Shown here in pieces: positions 46,969 to 56,859 of a stretch of 64,000 bases of DNA. The translations under genes were made by a program, and so were the position numbers. The notes beneath the pieces are model-generated. The model did not search any database. It had not been told where the DNA came from and worked only from the letters and a program-made list of their open reading frames with translations. The stretch's first letter is position 1. Every line of letters starts with the position of its first letter. The stretch comes from Actinomycetota bacterium (GTDB lineage: Bacteria > Actinomycetota > Actinomycetes > Nanopelagicales > Nanopelagicaceae): NCBI GenBank assembly GCA_005800815.1, contig SYEK01000028.1, positions 1-64,000 on the forward strand, written 5' to 3'.

Positions 46969-47792
46969 CGTTGACTTCCTTCACGATTTCTCCGATTCAA
47001 ACCCTCAGAGATAAGCGCCACTGAAATACCAGCCCAAGAGAGAGCTAATCCCGGAAATACCGATGCCCACCAGGCAAGAGTGATTATGTTTGAGGCATCC
47101 TTAATCATACCTCCCCACTCAGCTTGGGGAGGATTGACACCAAGACCTAAGAACGAGAGCGCAGCAACAGCGATGATTACAATAATAAAATCACTTAGCG
47201 CATAGGCTCGCGTCTCTGAGGAAACGTTTGGAATTATATGGCGAAATAGGATTCGTGTTGGACGGTACCCAAGAGTCCGAGCGGCTTCGACATAGCCCTG
47301 TTGATTTATAACTACAGCTCTTGTTCTTGCGATACGAGCATAGCGAGCCCAATTTACGAGAGAGAGCGCAACAATAATACTACCGAGGCCTGCACCGAGA
47401 AAGGCAACAAGTGCGATTACAAAGATTAAAAAAGGGAAGGCATTGATTCCATCAATAAGAGAGCCAACCACCCCTTTAATTCTTCGATTTTTTGAAATAC
47501 CCAGTAGGGTACCAATCACAGTTCCAACTGAGAGCGGAATCAAAACTCCGATAAATGCAGCACCTAAGTCGATAAATACTGCACTAAATACCCTGACAAA
47601 AACATCCCGACCAAGAAGATCAGTACCAAAAAAGTGTTCAAGACTCGGTGACATCATTTGATCTGCAGTCACCTCGTTTGCACCATATTTAGAAAGTAAT
47701 GGCACTAAAAGACCACCCACAAGCATTAAAGAAAGCATGCTCAAACCACAATAAATGTCAAATTTTCCCTCCTCTCTCTGCTTCTTAGTCAT
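46965..47792 (-). CDS. dppC: Oligopeptide ABC transporter permease DppC
   Basis: 275-residue permease with the DppC signature LEHFFGTDLLGRDVFVRV after the first helix, six hydrophobic segments and the EAA loop QQGYVEAARTLGYRPTRILFRHIIPN. Overlaps both neighbours by ATGA, so the operon is tightly coupled. Confidence 0.93.
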   Translation of the reverse strand: MTKKQREEGKFDIYCGLSMLSLMLVGGLLVPLLSKYGANEVTADQMMSPSLEHFFGTDLLGRDVFVRVFSAVFIDLGAAFIGVLIPLSVGTVIGTLLGISKNRRIKGVVGSLIDGINAFPFLIFVIALVAFLGAGLGSIIVALSLVNWARYARIARTRAVVINQQGYVEAARTLGYRPTRILFRHIIPNVSSETRAYALSDFIIVIIAVAALSFLGLGVNPPQAEWGGMIKDASNIITLAWWASVFPGLALSWAGISVALISEGLNRRNREGSQR

Positions 47793-48808
47793 GAGAGTGT
47801 CACCCTCCGATCCAAAAGATATCCAAGGAGATCACCAACAAAGCTGACAAAAACAACAATAAGCCCAAACACCAATATAATTCCTTGAACTACCGCATAG
47901 TCTCGAGTGCTCACTGCCTGAATTAATTCTCGTCCGATGCCAGGAAGTGAAAAGATTGTCTCCATCACCACTGTGCCACCAATCATGACGCCAACCATAT
48001 AACTCATTAGAACGACTGTAGGTGCAAGAGATGGGCGAAGTAAATACGACCAATAGAACTTAATCTTGCTGACCCCACGAATGACACCAGTCTCTACAAA
48101 CTCTTCATCCAAGGTATCCATCAATGAACTGTGAAGAACACGTGTAAGAATCGGGACAAGGGAAAAACAATTTACCAGCGCTGGTAGCCAAAGATACTTG
48201 AGATTTTTTGGGAATTCGCCCTCATAACCTGCCGCCGGAACCCAATTTAGAACAGTTCCAAAGTAAAGAAGGCCGAGTAATGCAAGAAAGAAACCTGGAA
48301 TGGCCAGAGAAATAGAGGTGGACACACCGAATACGCGTTTGCTGGATGAGCGAGAGCTAAGCGCTACAGAGAGAGCTATTGGAATGGAAATAAAAATTGC
48401 CGCACCCATCGAGAGAATAATTATCATTGCTGTTACAGGCAGGTGAGTCGAAATAACCTCATTGACCTGACGTTGCGAGAAGAATGAGACGCCTATGTTG
48501 CCACTGAGTGCGCCAGTAAAATAATCATAAAATTGAACAAGGAAAGGTTTGTCCAGACCAAACTTTTCTCTGAGAACTTTGACTGCTTCTTCAGTTGCAT
48601 CTGTACCAAGGGCTAATCTGATTGGATCGCCGGGACTAATTCGAAGAAGTGAAAAAGCGATGAACATGACCCAAAAGGAGACAATACAGGATCTGAGGAT
48701 CCTGCCTTGGAAGGTCCGACGCAGCTCTCCCCGATTTTTATTAGGAGCCTGTTGCTCGGAGGAGATCTCTTCCCCTAATGATTCATCCGATAGGTTGCGT
48801 GAGATCAA
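47789..48808 (-). CDS. dppB: Oligopeptide ABC transporter permease DppB
   Basis: 339 residues, normal length for DppB in contrast to the 512-residue copy at 18 kb. A hydrophilic 35-residue N-terminus precedes LRSCIVSFWVMFIAFSLLRISPGDPI. The EAA loop is LMDTLDEEFVETGVIRGVSKIKFYW. TTG start with GGAG 9 nt upstream. A hairpin and 154 nt separate it from the binding-protein gene. Confidence 0.92.
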   Translation of the reverse strand: MISRNLSDESLGEEISSEQQAPNKNRGELRRTFQGRILRSCIVSFWVMFIAFSLLRISPGDPIRLALGTDATEEAVKVLREKFGLDKPFLVQFYDYFTGALSGNIGVSFFSQRQVNEVISTHLPVTAMIIILSMGAAIFISIPIALSVALSSRSSSKRVFGVSTSISLAIPGFFLALLGLLYFGTVLNWVPAAGYEGEFPKNLKYLWLPALVNCFSLVPILTRVLHSSLMDTLDEEFVETGVIRGVSKIKFYWSYLLRPSLAPTVVLMSYMVGVMIGGTVVMETIFSLPGIGRELIQAVSTRDYAVVQGIILVFGLIVVFVSFVGDLLGYLLDRRVTLS

Positions 48809-48910
48809 AGTTCACGGCTCCTTAATCTATTTTAGATATACTTCTTCCTTTGATCAATTGAATACCTTAATTTAAAAGGTTTAGGTAAAAGTGAAGACCT
48901 ATTGATTCAG

Positions 48911-48932
48911 GAGGGGCCATTGCTGGCCCCTC
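48911..48932 (-). promoter_or_regulatory. Intercistronic hairpin after the binding-protein gene
   Basis: GAGGGGCCA / TGGCCCCTC, a perfect 9-bp GC-rich stem with a 4-nt loop and no T-run, 30 nt after the binding-protein stop. As in the first Dpp operon, it probably sets a high ratio of binding protein to permease. Confidence 0.65.
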
Positions 48933-48962
48933 CCTCCTCTTGTTACTTTCCCTCGTTTTTAC

Positions 48963-50558
48963 CTATTTCTTGGTGACCCTCTTTGCACCGAGAGCTGGTT
49001 TTTGCTTGACGTAGTACAAGTCAGTTGCCGTTGAGTTCTCAAAAAGACCTTTTGGCAGCCGTGATGAGCCGTATCCTGAGCGCTGACCGACTGGAATATG
49101 TGCTGACTCATCCCAAATCAACTGCTCAATTTTCTTGAGAACAACCTGTTGATTGACCTTCCCTTGAGCGGCATCAAATGCGGTAACAAGGTCGTCATCA
49201 GCTTTCGAGCCTGACCAAACGGTCCAAGCACCGACCTTGCCCATATATGTAGCCAAGCCACCGGAGAGCCATGTTGAACCGTAACCAGAGAGCTGAACGT
49301 CAAAAGTTCCAGCAACCTGGGCTGCAAGCCCAACTGCATCTGGCTCAGCGGCAACGGTAGCGTTGACGCCAATCTTTGACCATTGTGAGGCTATAACCGC
49401 CGCAGCATCAGCCCAACCAGGTCGGTTGAATACGCTAAGCCGGATGTTAAAGCCAGTCGGCCACTTGGTTGTAGCAAGAAGTTCTTTTGCCTTGGCCAAA
49501 TCTTGTGTCGTACCACCAGGTTTAACACAGAGATAAACCGAACTTGTTGGGTAAGTCAAAGCACATGATGGGACTACCTCACCATTAAATGCAAGATCGC
49601 TGAATTGTTGGCGATCAAGAGCATATGAAAGCGCTTGACGAACCTTGCTATCGGCCCATGGCTTATCTGCAGTATTTCGCAGGTTAAAGTCAAGAGTAAA
49701 GTTTCCCTGAAGCTGGAATGGCTGTCCACGGAAGAGCTTCTTATCTTTGAGTGTATTTCGAGCAATTGATGCAGGAAGGTCAAAGGCATAATCGACAGTT
49801 CCCTGCTTGACCGCCAGAACGCGAGTTACAGGATCTGGTACGGCAAGAAAGCGCACTTCCTTTACAGAGATTTGAGCCCAGTAATTTGGATTGGCCTCTA
49901 TCACAAACTCGTCAGAGCCTACCACCCACTTCTTAATTTTAAATGGGCCAGCACTGAGGGGATTTGTCCAATAACTTGGGTTTCCCGCAGCCTTACTCCG
50001 TGGATTTATGGTGTAATAAATCCCAGCCAATGCACGTGGGAAGTCACTGAACGGCTTTGACAAAGTGATCACTATGGTTTGAGCATCTTTTGCTACAACC
50101 TTTGTTACGGCCTGAAATCCTGGAGGAGCCGGAGTGAGGTTGTACTCCCAGCTAAACACGGCATCATCTGCAGTTACCGGTGTGACTCCATCAGAGTATT
50201 TAAGATTTGGCAATAAAGTTAAGGTGTAAGTCAATCCATCAGCAGAGACTGTGTATTTATCGACGAGATCTGGCTGAGCTACACCCTTTGCATCGTAACG
50301 AAAGAGCATGCCCTGAACTAGAAGTCTAGTAACATAATTTTGATTTGTGGTTCTGCCCGGATTTGCAGGATCAAGGGTCAATACCTTGTTGACGAGGGCG
50401 ACCGTAATCAAATCACAATCTGCCTTACTGGTAGTTGTCGTTACCTTGCAGTTAGCCCCATCAGCTGCTTGCGCCGGCGCAACTCCCACAAGAACTCCAA
50501 CCGCCATTGATAAAGTGGTGAACAACCCGATCAAAGCATTTTTTGCATTTGATTTCAT
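48963..50558 (-). CDS. dppA: Oligopeptide ABC transporter substrate-binding protein
   Basis: Family 5 binding protein, 531 residues. The Sec signal peptide runs MKSNAKNALIGLFTTLSMAVGVLVGVAPAQA with cleavage after AQA and no lipobox. The mature part has two Cys (NCKVTTTTSKADC), then LKYSDGVTPVTADDAVFSWEYNLTP and KVRQALSYALDRQQF, family signatures. GGAGAAAGG precedes the ATG. First gene of dppA-B-C-D-F. Its neighbours are all hydrolases, so an amide- or peptide-like ligand is plausible. Confidence 0.92.
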   Translation of the reverse strand: MKSNAKNALIGLFTTLSMAVGVLVGVAPAQAADGANCKVTTTTSKADCDLITVALVNKVLTLDPANPGRTTNQNYVTRLLVQGMLFRYDAKGVAQPDLVDKYTVSADGLTYTLTLLPNLKYSDGVTPVTADDAVFSWEYNLTPAPPGFQAVTKVVAKDAQTIVITLSKPFSDFPRALAGIYYTINPRSKAAGNPSYWTNPLSAGPFKIKKWVVGSDEFVIEANPNYWAQISVKEVRFLAVPDPVTRVLAVKQGTVDYAFDLPASIARNTLKDKKLFRGQPFQLQGNFTLDFNLRNTADKPWADSKVRQALSYALDRQQFSDLAFNGEVVPSCALTYPTSSVYLCVKPGGTTQDLAKAKELLATTKWPTGFNIRLSVFNRPGWADAAAVIASQWSKIGVNATVAAEPDAVGLAAQVAGTFDVQLSGYGSTWLSGGLATYMGKVGAWTVWSGSKADDDLVTAFDAAQGKVNQQVVLKKIEQLIWDESAHIPVGQRSGYGSSRLPKGLFENSTATDLYYVKQKPALGAKRVTKK

Positions 50559-50855
50559 TTTAGACCTTTCTCCAAAATAGTGCGACAGTTACTGATTATG
50601 GCAACCTTTCCCGAAGGTATTAACTCCATCCCGATTATCTGCTGTGGGATGAATTTTACAAAGGCATTCCAAAACTGTATCTGGGGAATGTGTCGTGGTC
50701 AAGGATGCTCAGATGCCAGATTCTCGTCTTTGGAGGCCCACCCAAGAAACTGGAAATGCCTGGAAATTGCGAAATTCCAATAGCTAAAAGACACTCGTAC
50801 TGGCCCTATTTTCCATGCTGATCTCGGGGCATAGCTCTAAAGTTCCTCAACACCT
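50559..50855. other. Intergenic region with repeated TGGAAAT half-sites
   Basis: No gene is seen in these 297 nt; the plus-strand ORF in the track (50580-50783) looks like chance. The stretch at about 50749-50779 holds CTGGAAATGCC, then TGGAAATTGCGAAATTCCA (50761-50779), a near-palindrome with one mismatched pair in the arms. The core resembles the palindrome near lacI. It lies about 200 nt upstream of the dppA-like start and could carry its operator. Confidence 0.35.
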
Positions 50856-52847
50856 CTAGAAAAGGTGACGGGGCTTTCGACTTTGATAGGTGCGGCGAAA
50901 AAACTCCGCGCCATCAAGCACTACGCTCACCTCGGTTTGGTGCCAAATTTCGAAAGGGTCGCTAGCCGTGGTGCAATCTGCCTCAATTGAAATCCTGTGT
51001 GGTCCATTAGTCTCCTCATAAACAGACTGCGCGGATATCTCTGCAAATCCTGGTTGATCAATGTTGATACGAAGTGATCCTTCGTTTCCAAAGACGGTCT
51101 GACTCTCAAAGCGATAACCAACCTCATTATTCACGAGATCTTCAATGAGTTGATATGACACTGGTGGTGATACTGGAGCCTGATCATCAATAAGTAATTC
51201 GATAGAAGCCAAATCTGACCCAGTCTCGCTACCTAAAGAATTTGGCGAAAAGTAAGGAACAGTCAGTGATGGGCAAAACTCCGCTGTGTTATGTAGGGTG
51301 AGTAAGAAAGGATGTGCTGCTGGCCATGACATCTGAAAATCAGCAGCGGCTAACTTCAAACCGATTCGATGTCCTGGATCGAGTTGATAAGCCAAGGCAT
51401 GAAGCTCAAGGTTTACTTCATAAATTTGATTCGCCTTTAATACAGTTGGATTTTTTTCTGGATAGTCGGCATATGAGATATTTATAAATCCACGTGAGAT
51501 TAGCAATTCACTTCCATTAGGTGCTTGATCGATCAGAGTTGCAGAAATCTGACCAATATCGCTTTCACTTGAAAGAAAAAGCTGGGCTTTTGGATTTCCG
51601 ATTATTAAGGTTTTTTTTTCATTTACACCCGCAAAGAAAGTAATTGATCGTTGAGATTCTAATCTTTGATCACCTGGTTTTAAAACGTTGTAACGAAAGG
51701 GACCTCCTCCAGTTTTACCGGAATATTGACCAGCTTTAGGTGAGTAAGGAATCTCTATTTGTGTATCACTTCCTAATGGACTATTTATTAACCTTAAAGT
51801 AGTGCAATCAAAGAAAAATTTAATCTCTTTCGTCTTCCTAATTGGCCATTGGTCTGCAGTTATAAAGTAACCCGGCGAATGGTCAATAAAATTACCTGGC
51901 GGACGATATTTCTCGACATAAATCGTAAGAGGTGGAGTTTTTTCAATTCCGGTATCAATTCCTTTAAGCCATTTGTCCCACCATAGAAGAGCCTCTTTTT
52001 GCCAATTGATTCGTGGCCCTGGAAGGGCATTGTTTGGCCATTGATGTCCCCATGGTCCGATCAAAGCACGTTTAACTCCTTGCAATTGAGAAAATATTCT
52101 GAGCATCGGGTTGGAATACCAATCTGACCAACCTTCGACTACAAAGACAGGGCAGGAAATTTTACTAAGATTCGACCTTGCAGCACGATCTCTCCAGAAC
52201 TTGGAATCTTCAATCTCGTTAAGAAAGGAGATCCCCCAAGGTGTATTGCCTTCTAGCCGCTCACACCAGATTCCTATCCACTTATCACCCCAAAGTAGAT
52301 AACTAGGTGGCGCAAAATTGCGAGCACTCATAAATGGTGAGTAAGACTCATAGATATAATTGCGTGGGACACCACCACGGTTGGTCCACTCGGCAAAAGG
52401 GTCATCACTACCTGAACGAGCGATAATTGCTTTCAAAGCTGGTGGTGCCTCGGCTGCCATCTGAATCGATATAACTGCCCCATAAGAAAGACCCCACATC
52501 CCCACATTTCCATCGGACCAGCTCTGCGATGCCGCCCAGTTAATCATAAAGAGTCCATCCCTGCGTTCACCATCGCTATAAATAGAATCACATAAACCAC
52601 TAGAGTCACCAGTGCCACGAACATCGAAAATCAGCGTGACATACCCATATGTGGCAAAATCAAGTAGGTCTACTCCCCCAAGTCCAGTGCTTACTCGATA
52701 TGGCGTGTATGTCATCAAGACTGGAAGCTTTTGATTTGTTACTGGCCTCCTAATTAGTACTGCCAGTGATACATCATCATCGGTAGTGACAAATAATCTC
52801 TCCTCTATAATTTCCTTGAAGTTTTCAACTCTATTTTCCATTGACAT
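50856..52847 (-). CDS. CocE/NonD-family alpha/beta hydrolase
   Basis: 663 residues with the layout of cocaine esterase and X-Pro dipeptidyl-peptidase relatives. An N-terminal alpha/beta hydrolase domain has the oxyanion segment FDVRGTGDSSG, the nucleophile in MWGLSYGA (Ser near 121), the acid in VEGWSDWYSNP and the His in GPWGHQWP. A helical cap and a C-terminal jelly-roll (about 450-663) follow. It cleaves esters, amides or acyl-peptides; there is no signal peptide, so it acts in the cytoplasm. AAGGA lies upstream of the ATG. Divergent from the MFS gene, next to the peptide importer. Confidence 0.88.
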   Translation of the reverse strand: MSMENRVENFKEIIEERLFVTTDDDVSLAVLIRRPVTNQKLPVLMTYTPYRVSTGLGGVDLLDFATYGYVTLIFDVRGTGDSSGLCDSIYSDGERRDGLFMINWAASQSWSDGNVGMWGLSYGAVISIQMAAEAPPALKAIIARSGSDDPFAEWTNRGGVPRNYIYESYSPFMSARNFAPPSYLLWGDKWIGIWCERLEGNTPWGISFLNEIEDSKFWRDRAARSNLSKISCPVFVVEGWSDWYSNPMLRIFSQLQGVKRALIGPWGHQWPNNALPGPRINWQKEALLWWDKWLKGIDTGIEKTPPLTIYVEKYRPPGNFIDHSPGYFITADQWPIRKTKEIKFFFDCTTLRLINSPLGSDTQIEIPYSPKAGQYSGKTGGGPFRYNVLKPGDQRLESQRSITFFAGVNEKKTLIIGNPKAQLFLSSESDIGQISATLIDQAPNGSELLISRGFINISYADYPEKNPTVLKANQIYEVNLELHALAYQLDPGHRIGLKLAAADFQMSWPAAHPFLLTLHNTAEFCPSLTVPYFSPNSLGSETGSDLASIELLIDDQAPVSPPVSYQLIEDLVNNEVGYRFESQTVFGNEGSLRINIDQPGFAEISAQSVYEETNGPHRISIEADCTTASDPFEIWHQTEVSVVLDGAEFFRRTYQSRKPRHLF

Positions 52848-52921
52848 ACGATACTTTTCCTTAATAAGATGGTCCTGTTAAAATATCTATGTAAATTCTA
52901 TTTGTCAATTTGGGAATCCTA

Positions 52922-54121
52922 ATGGCTTTTACTGCTTTTAAGCATAAGAATTATCGCTATTTTTTTATTGGCATAATTTTTTCTAATATTGGTACTTGGA
53001 CAAATCGAATTGCACAGGATTGGTTGACACTTGATCTCACTGGAAGTGCAAAAAGTCTCGGACTAATCGTTGCAGCCCAGTTTTTTCCAGGAATTATATT
53101 TGCCGCCTACGCTGGTGTCATTGCTGATCGTTATAATCAAAAGCCAATCTTGCTCTGGTGTAATTTTGCTGGAATTTTGATTGCAACAACAACTGGAATT
53201 CTTATTTTTAACAATTTTTTAACATTTGAAATCCTTTTTTTTTCCTCACTTTTACTTGGAATTGTCTCAGCAATTGATGGCCCAGTTCGCCAAAGTTATT
53301 ACGTCATCTTGGTCGGTGACCAAGATTTGCCTAATGCACTTGGATGGAATCAAGTCAACTTAAACTGCGGTAGGTTGATCGGCCCTCTTTTAGCAGGACT
53401 TCTCATTGAGTTTTTCGGATTGAGTCCAGCTTTTTTTCTTAACGCTTTTACATTTTTTCTGTTACTAGTGGGACTTATAGCAATACGTGTCGAAAACTAT
53501 TTCATGCTTGGGTCACTAGACCAAAGAAATAGGAAAGTAACGTTTTTTGATTCAATTCGATTTCTTAAAAGTAATCCCAAGGCCTTAATTCCTATCGGAC
53601 TTGTCTCTATTTCTGCGATGGTTGGCCAGGATATGCAGATAACCTCTGCGCTGATGGCATGGAAGGTCTTTGAGGTAAATGCTACTTTATTTGGTCTCTT
53701 GGGTTCAATCTTTGCATCAGGAGCAGTTCTAGGTTCACTGTTAATCACGCGTTCTAAGGTAGTTTTTGATCTTAAGTTTCTTTCCCGCCAAAGTTTTTAT
53801 TTGACAGGTGTTTGGTTCCTTATCGCTATTGCACCAAATTATATGACTTACGCCATGACACTTTTCATTGCCGGATACATCGTAGTATGGATTAATTTCT
53901 CGACAAATATTGCAATTCGACTCTATGTGGACCCAAAATATTACGGTCGGGTTTGGGGAATTTACATTGCGTTCTACCTTAGCGCTCTTGCAATAAGTGG
54001 GCCGATGTTAGGTTGGATAAGCGAAACATTCTCAACTAGAGGTGCAATTCTCTTTGGTGCTATTGCGATGCTATTTAGTTCCCTTACTGTTCGAAATCGA
54101 ATAAAAACCGTAGTCACATAA
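52922..54121 (+). CDS. MFS transporter, EntS-like family
   Basis: 399 residues, about twelve hydrophobic helices, with the loop YAGVIADRYNQKPIL and DGPVRQSYYVILVG matching the MFS_3/EntS group, like the 10.2 kb copy but very A+T-rich in codon use. The ATG at 52922 gives the family N-terminus MAFTAFKHKNYRYFFIG; the track's TTG adds four residues. An exporter role (end product or toxic intermediate) is likely but unproven. Confidence 0.8.
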   Translation: MAFTAFKHKNYRYFFIGIIFSNIGTWTNRIAQDWLTLDLTGSAKSLGLIVAAQFFPGIIFAAYAGVIADRYNQKPILLWCNFAGILIATTTGILIFNNFLTFEILFFSSLLLGIVSAIDGPVRQSYYVILVGDQDLPNALGWNQVNLNCGRLIGPLLAGLLIEFFGLSPAFFLNAFTFFLLLVGLIAIRVENYFMLGSLDQRNRKVTFFDSIRFLKSNPKALIPIGLVSISAMVGQDMQITSALMAWKVFEVNATLFGLLGSIFASGAVLGSLLITRSKVVFDLKFLSRQSFYLTGVWFLIAIAPNYMTYAMTLFIAGYIVVWINFSTNIAIRLYVDPKYYGRVWGIYIAFYLSALAISGPMLGWISETFSTRGAILFGAIAMLFSSLTVRNRIKTVVT

Positions 54122-54187
54122 ATTTACCAGTTTTTCTCTATGAAATTCTCTTGTCTTTATTGTTCATTTTTGTTTTTTTTGAGTTTG

Positions 54188-54216
54188 TTGACTTGGATTC
54201 CCCGATTGAGTAATAT
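54188..54216 (+). promoter_or_regulatory. Sigma-70-type promoter for the first ceramidase-like gene
   Basis: TTGACT (54188-54193), a 17-nt spacer and TAATAT (54211-54216), 36 nt before the ATG at 54253: near-consensus elements with optimal spacing. Confidence 0.75.
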
Positions 54217-54252
54217 CTTGTTCAGGAGAGTAGTCTAAAAGGGGGTTCGTTT

Positions 54253-55728
54253 ATGACAGGTTCACCATCCCGGCCTCAATGGCTAAGTAGTGACTCCTTG
54301 GATGAAAATTTACTGGGAAGTTTGAGTGAAAACCTTATAGACCAGCCTCATGAAGCCCGAGGTCTGATAGGTATTGCTCGACGAGATATCACCCCACCTT
54401 TTGGGATCTATGGTCCTGTTTGGGGATTTTCCACCCATGATGGAAGTTCGAGGGGCACTCATAAACCGATATTTGCTACAGCCTTAGTATTTTCCCCACA
54501 GGCGGCAAGTAAACCAATGGTCATAGTTGGTGTGGATCTTGGCACCACAGGAGATCTCACGGGCCTTGAAGATGAGTGGATAAGAAGAGATGTCTCTGCA
54601 CAGTTAGATATTCCTCTCTCTCACCTCATGTTGGCATCATCACATACTCATGGAGCACCTTGGGCATATCGAAGTCGTGTGGATTTCCCCGGAGGTGATT
54701 TGATTGAGGGGTATCTAAATCTGTTGAAAAGGGGGATTTTAGAGGCCTCACGAGAGGCGATAGAAACAGCTGAGAATTGCATCATCACTTTTAAATCAGG
54801 ACGGTGTGATTTAGCAAAAAACCGTAACCTTGCAGATCCAGCAAACCCAAGCCGATATCTCACGGGCTTTAATCCAGCTAATCAATCCATTGCAGATGAC
54901 ACTGTTATGGTTGGTCGAATCACTCGAGCAAGTGATAACTCAATTAAAGGAACCGTAATTAACTATGCCTGCCACCCCACTACTCTTGGCGGAGAAAATC
55001 GTTTAGTCTCACCTGACTTTATTGGGGGTATGCGCGATGTAATGGAGGCGCATACAGATGGTGCAATTTGTCTCTTCCTTCAGGGTGCATCCGGAGATCT
55101 AGCTCCAGCCTTTCAGTACGTTGAAGATACTTCGATTGCAGACCGCCATGGCCATCAACTTGGCTTTGCTGGGCTCTCCACCCTCACTGGAATGTATCCT
55201 GCAGGTCAACGATTGGAGTACGTCAGGCCAATTGAATCAGGAGCGCCACTGGCCTATTGGGAGCCACGCTCATATCAGATTCCTGATAATCATTCGATTA
55301 ATTATGAAATTGTAGGTCTGCCCTCTAAAGATTGGCCAAGCGTTGGCGAATTAGATCGTCAATTAGAGGTAGAAAGTGATTTTCGAATTCGTGAACGTTT
55401 GATTCGAAAGAAGACAATTGCAAACTTTACTCAAGGCAAAAATGAGATTCCAACCCAAGTGTTTGCTTGGGCATTTGGAAATTTGATTTTTGTTGCAATC
55501 TCATGTGAAATGGATGTTGCCTGGCAAAAAGAAGTGAGGGCGGCTTTCCCAGGGTATAGCGTGATCGCTATAACCGCTGTTAATTACTCTGCAATCGGAT
55601 ATATAGTTCGGGAAGAGTTGTGCGATCTCAATCTTTATCAAGCATGGCAACCACCTTATGGGAAAGGTTCTTTTGACTCACTTTTGAAGCACTGTATTAG
55701 ATTGATGACAAAGTCTCTTGCAAAATAA
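54253..55728 (+). CDS. Neutral/alkaline ceramidase-like amidohydrolase, copy 1
   Basis: 491 residues of the neutral-ceramidase N-terminal domain family. Early motif GIARRDITPPFG, metal-site histidines in SSHTHGAPW (131-133) and NYACHPTTLGG (His near 241), then QGASGDLAP (281-285) and later metal-ligand type Glu (SCEMDV) and Tyr region (NYSAIGY). The Ser of the ceramidase GDVSPN motif is replaced by Ala. No signal peptide, unlike secreted ceramidases, so it acts in the cytoplasm on an imported amide. Copies 2-4 at 58.5, 62.1 and 63.5 kb are divergent paralogues. Confidence 0.8.
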   Translation: MTGSPSRPQWLSSDSLDENLLGSLSENLIDQPHEARGLIGIARRDITPPFGIYGPVWGFSTHDGSSRGTHKPIFATALVFSPQAASKPMVIVGVDLGTTGDLTGLEDEWIRRDVSAQLDIPLSHLMLASSHTHGAPWAYRSRVDFPGGDLIEGYLNLLKRGILEASREAIETAENCIITFKSGRCDLAKNRNLADPANPSRYLTGFNPANQSIADDTVMVGRITRASDNSIKGTVINYACHPTTLGGENRLVSPDFIGGMRDVMEAHTDGAICLFLQGASGDLAPAFQYVEDTSIADRHGHQLGFAGLSTLTGMYPAGQRLEYVRPIESGAPLAYWEPRSYQIPDNHSINYEIVGLPSKDWPSVGELDRQLEVESDFRIRERLIRKKTIANFTQGKNEIPTQVFAWAFGNLIFVAISCEMDVAWQKEVRAAFPGYSVIAITAVNYSAIGYIVREELCDLNLYQAWQPPYGKGSFDSLLKHCIRLMTKSLAK

Positions 55729-55784
55729 TTACTGAGGCTCTTTTGAAGTATAGGACTTGCTCTCAGTATTCAGTATGTCATCTA

Positions 55785-56699
55785 TCAGATACCAGATAAA
55801 AATCTCTGTGGATTTTTCCTAGTTAGGGTATCAATCTGATTCTCATTCACTCCAGCGTCACGAAGAAGTGGTAAGAATTTGGTGATTAAAAATTTATATC
55901 CCTCTCCGCCATGAATTTGCAAACGAGAACGACTTGCAATATCGGTCGAAATCAAAATCTGCCCAAGCCATCCCTCGCTGATTAAGGTCGCGATAGTCTT
56001 TGCTCGGCGTTCATCACGCTGCTTGTCTAATTGACCAATCGCATCATATCCAATCCATACTCCCCGGCGGAGCAACTTTCTTGAATACTCAACATCTCGA
56101 TTGGTATCACAATGACCGATTAAAGTTTTGTCAAGATCGGCTCCGGCACTCTCAAGAATATCCAACTGTGTTATTCCTACTTCAGTAAAAAGAGCATGAG
56201 TGGCAATCGGCGTCTTAGTCTCGCGCTGTACCAATGCGGCAGCCTCTAAGACTTTCCGCTCATTTACTTTGACACCACGGTGATGTGTGCCGAGCTCTCC
56301 CATAATTCCTGCCTTAATATCAGTGCCAGGAAAACCTTTGGTGATATGACTGGTAAATCGATCTGCGATTTGAGAAACACTCCATTGATCTAGCCACTCT
56401 GGATAGTACTGCTGATGATAAAAGCCAGTACCAGCCACGATATGGACTCCCGTAGCTTGGGAAATAGTAGCTAGTCCTTGAGGGTCAGGATGAAGGCCAT
56501 AAATGGTCTGATCTACAATCGTATTACCTCCAGCAGCACGATAAAATTCCAGTTCTTCACACATCGTTGATAATTCTAAAAGCACGCCATCAGAATTTCG
56601 CCGGACATCATAGGTATCAACTAAAAGATGTTCATGTGGCAAAATAAAACCGAGATCCTCTGCAATCACTGGTCCGAGGACTGTCTCTACGCTTCTCAT
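55785..56699 (-). CDS. Phosphotriesterase-family metal-dependent hydrolase
   Basis: TIM-barrel amidohydrolase of 304 residues. Metal ligands are LPHEHLL (HxH at 22 and 24), a bridging Glu in IMGELGTHHRG where true phosphotriesterases have a carboxylated Lys (the arrangement of E. coli PHP), His in ATHALF and GHCD, and Asp in STDIASRS. Such proteins are usually lactonases or esterases. The ATG at 56699 is preferred because AAGGAG lies 6 nt upstream; the GTG at 56702 is too close. A role as lactonase in the pathway of this region is inference. Confidence 0.85.
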   Translation of the reverse strand: MRSVETVLGPVIAEDLGFILPHEHLLVDTYDVRRNSDGVLLELSTMCEELEFYRAAGGNTIVDQTIYGLHPDPQGLATISQATGVHIVAGTGFYHQQYYPEWLDQWSVSQIADRFTSHITKGFPGTDIKAGIMGELGTHHRGVKVNERKVLEAAALVQRETKTPIATHALFTEVGITQLDILESAGADLDKTLIGHCDTNRDVEYSRKLLRRGVWIGYDAIGQLDKQRDERRAKTIATLISEGWLGQILISTDIASRSRLQIHGGEGYKFLITKFLPLLRDAGVNENQIDTLTRKNPQRFLSGI

Positions 56700-56814
56700 C
56701 ACATTCTCCTTAAATTATAGATCTCATTCACCATCAGTACATTAAACGCCTTTATATCTGTCGAGCCTACTACTAGAAATAGAATTGAGAATCTAAGTAT
56801 GGAATTAATGGGGC

Positions 56815-56859
56815 TTGAACTACTTGACTCATAGATATATATTCTAGCTATGAGTCAAG
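56815..56859 (+). promoter_or_regulatory. Leaderless promoter overlapped by a 12-bp perfect inverted repeat
   Basis: TTGAAC (56815), a 17-nt spacer and TATATT (56838-56843) place the transcription start on the ATG at 56850. CTTGACTCATAG (56823-56834) is repeated inverted as CTATGAGTCAAG (56848-56859), spanning promoter and the first codons with 13 nt between arms. It is likely an operator for a dimeric regulator; a hairpin cannot form in a leaderless mRNA because the left arm is not transcribed. Confidence 0.65.
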
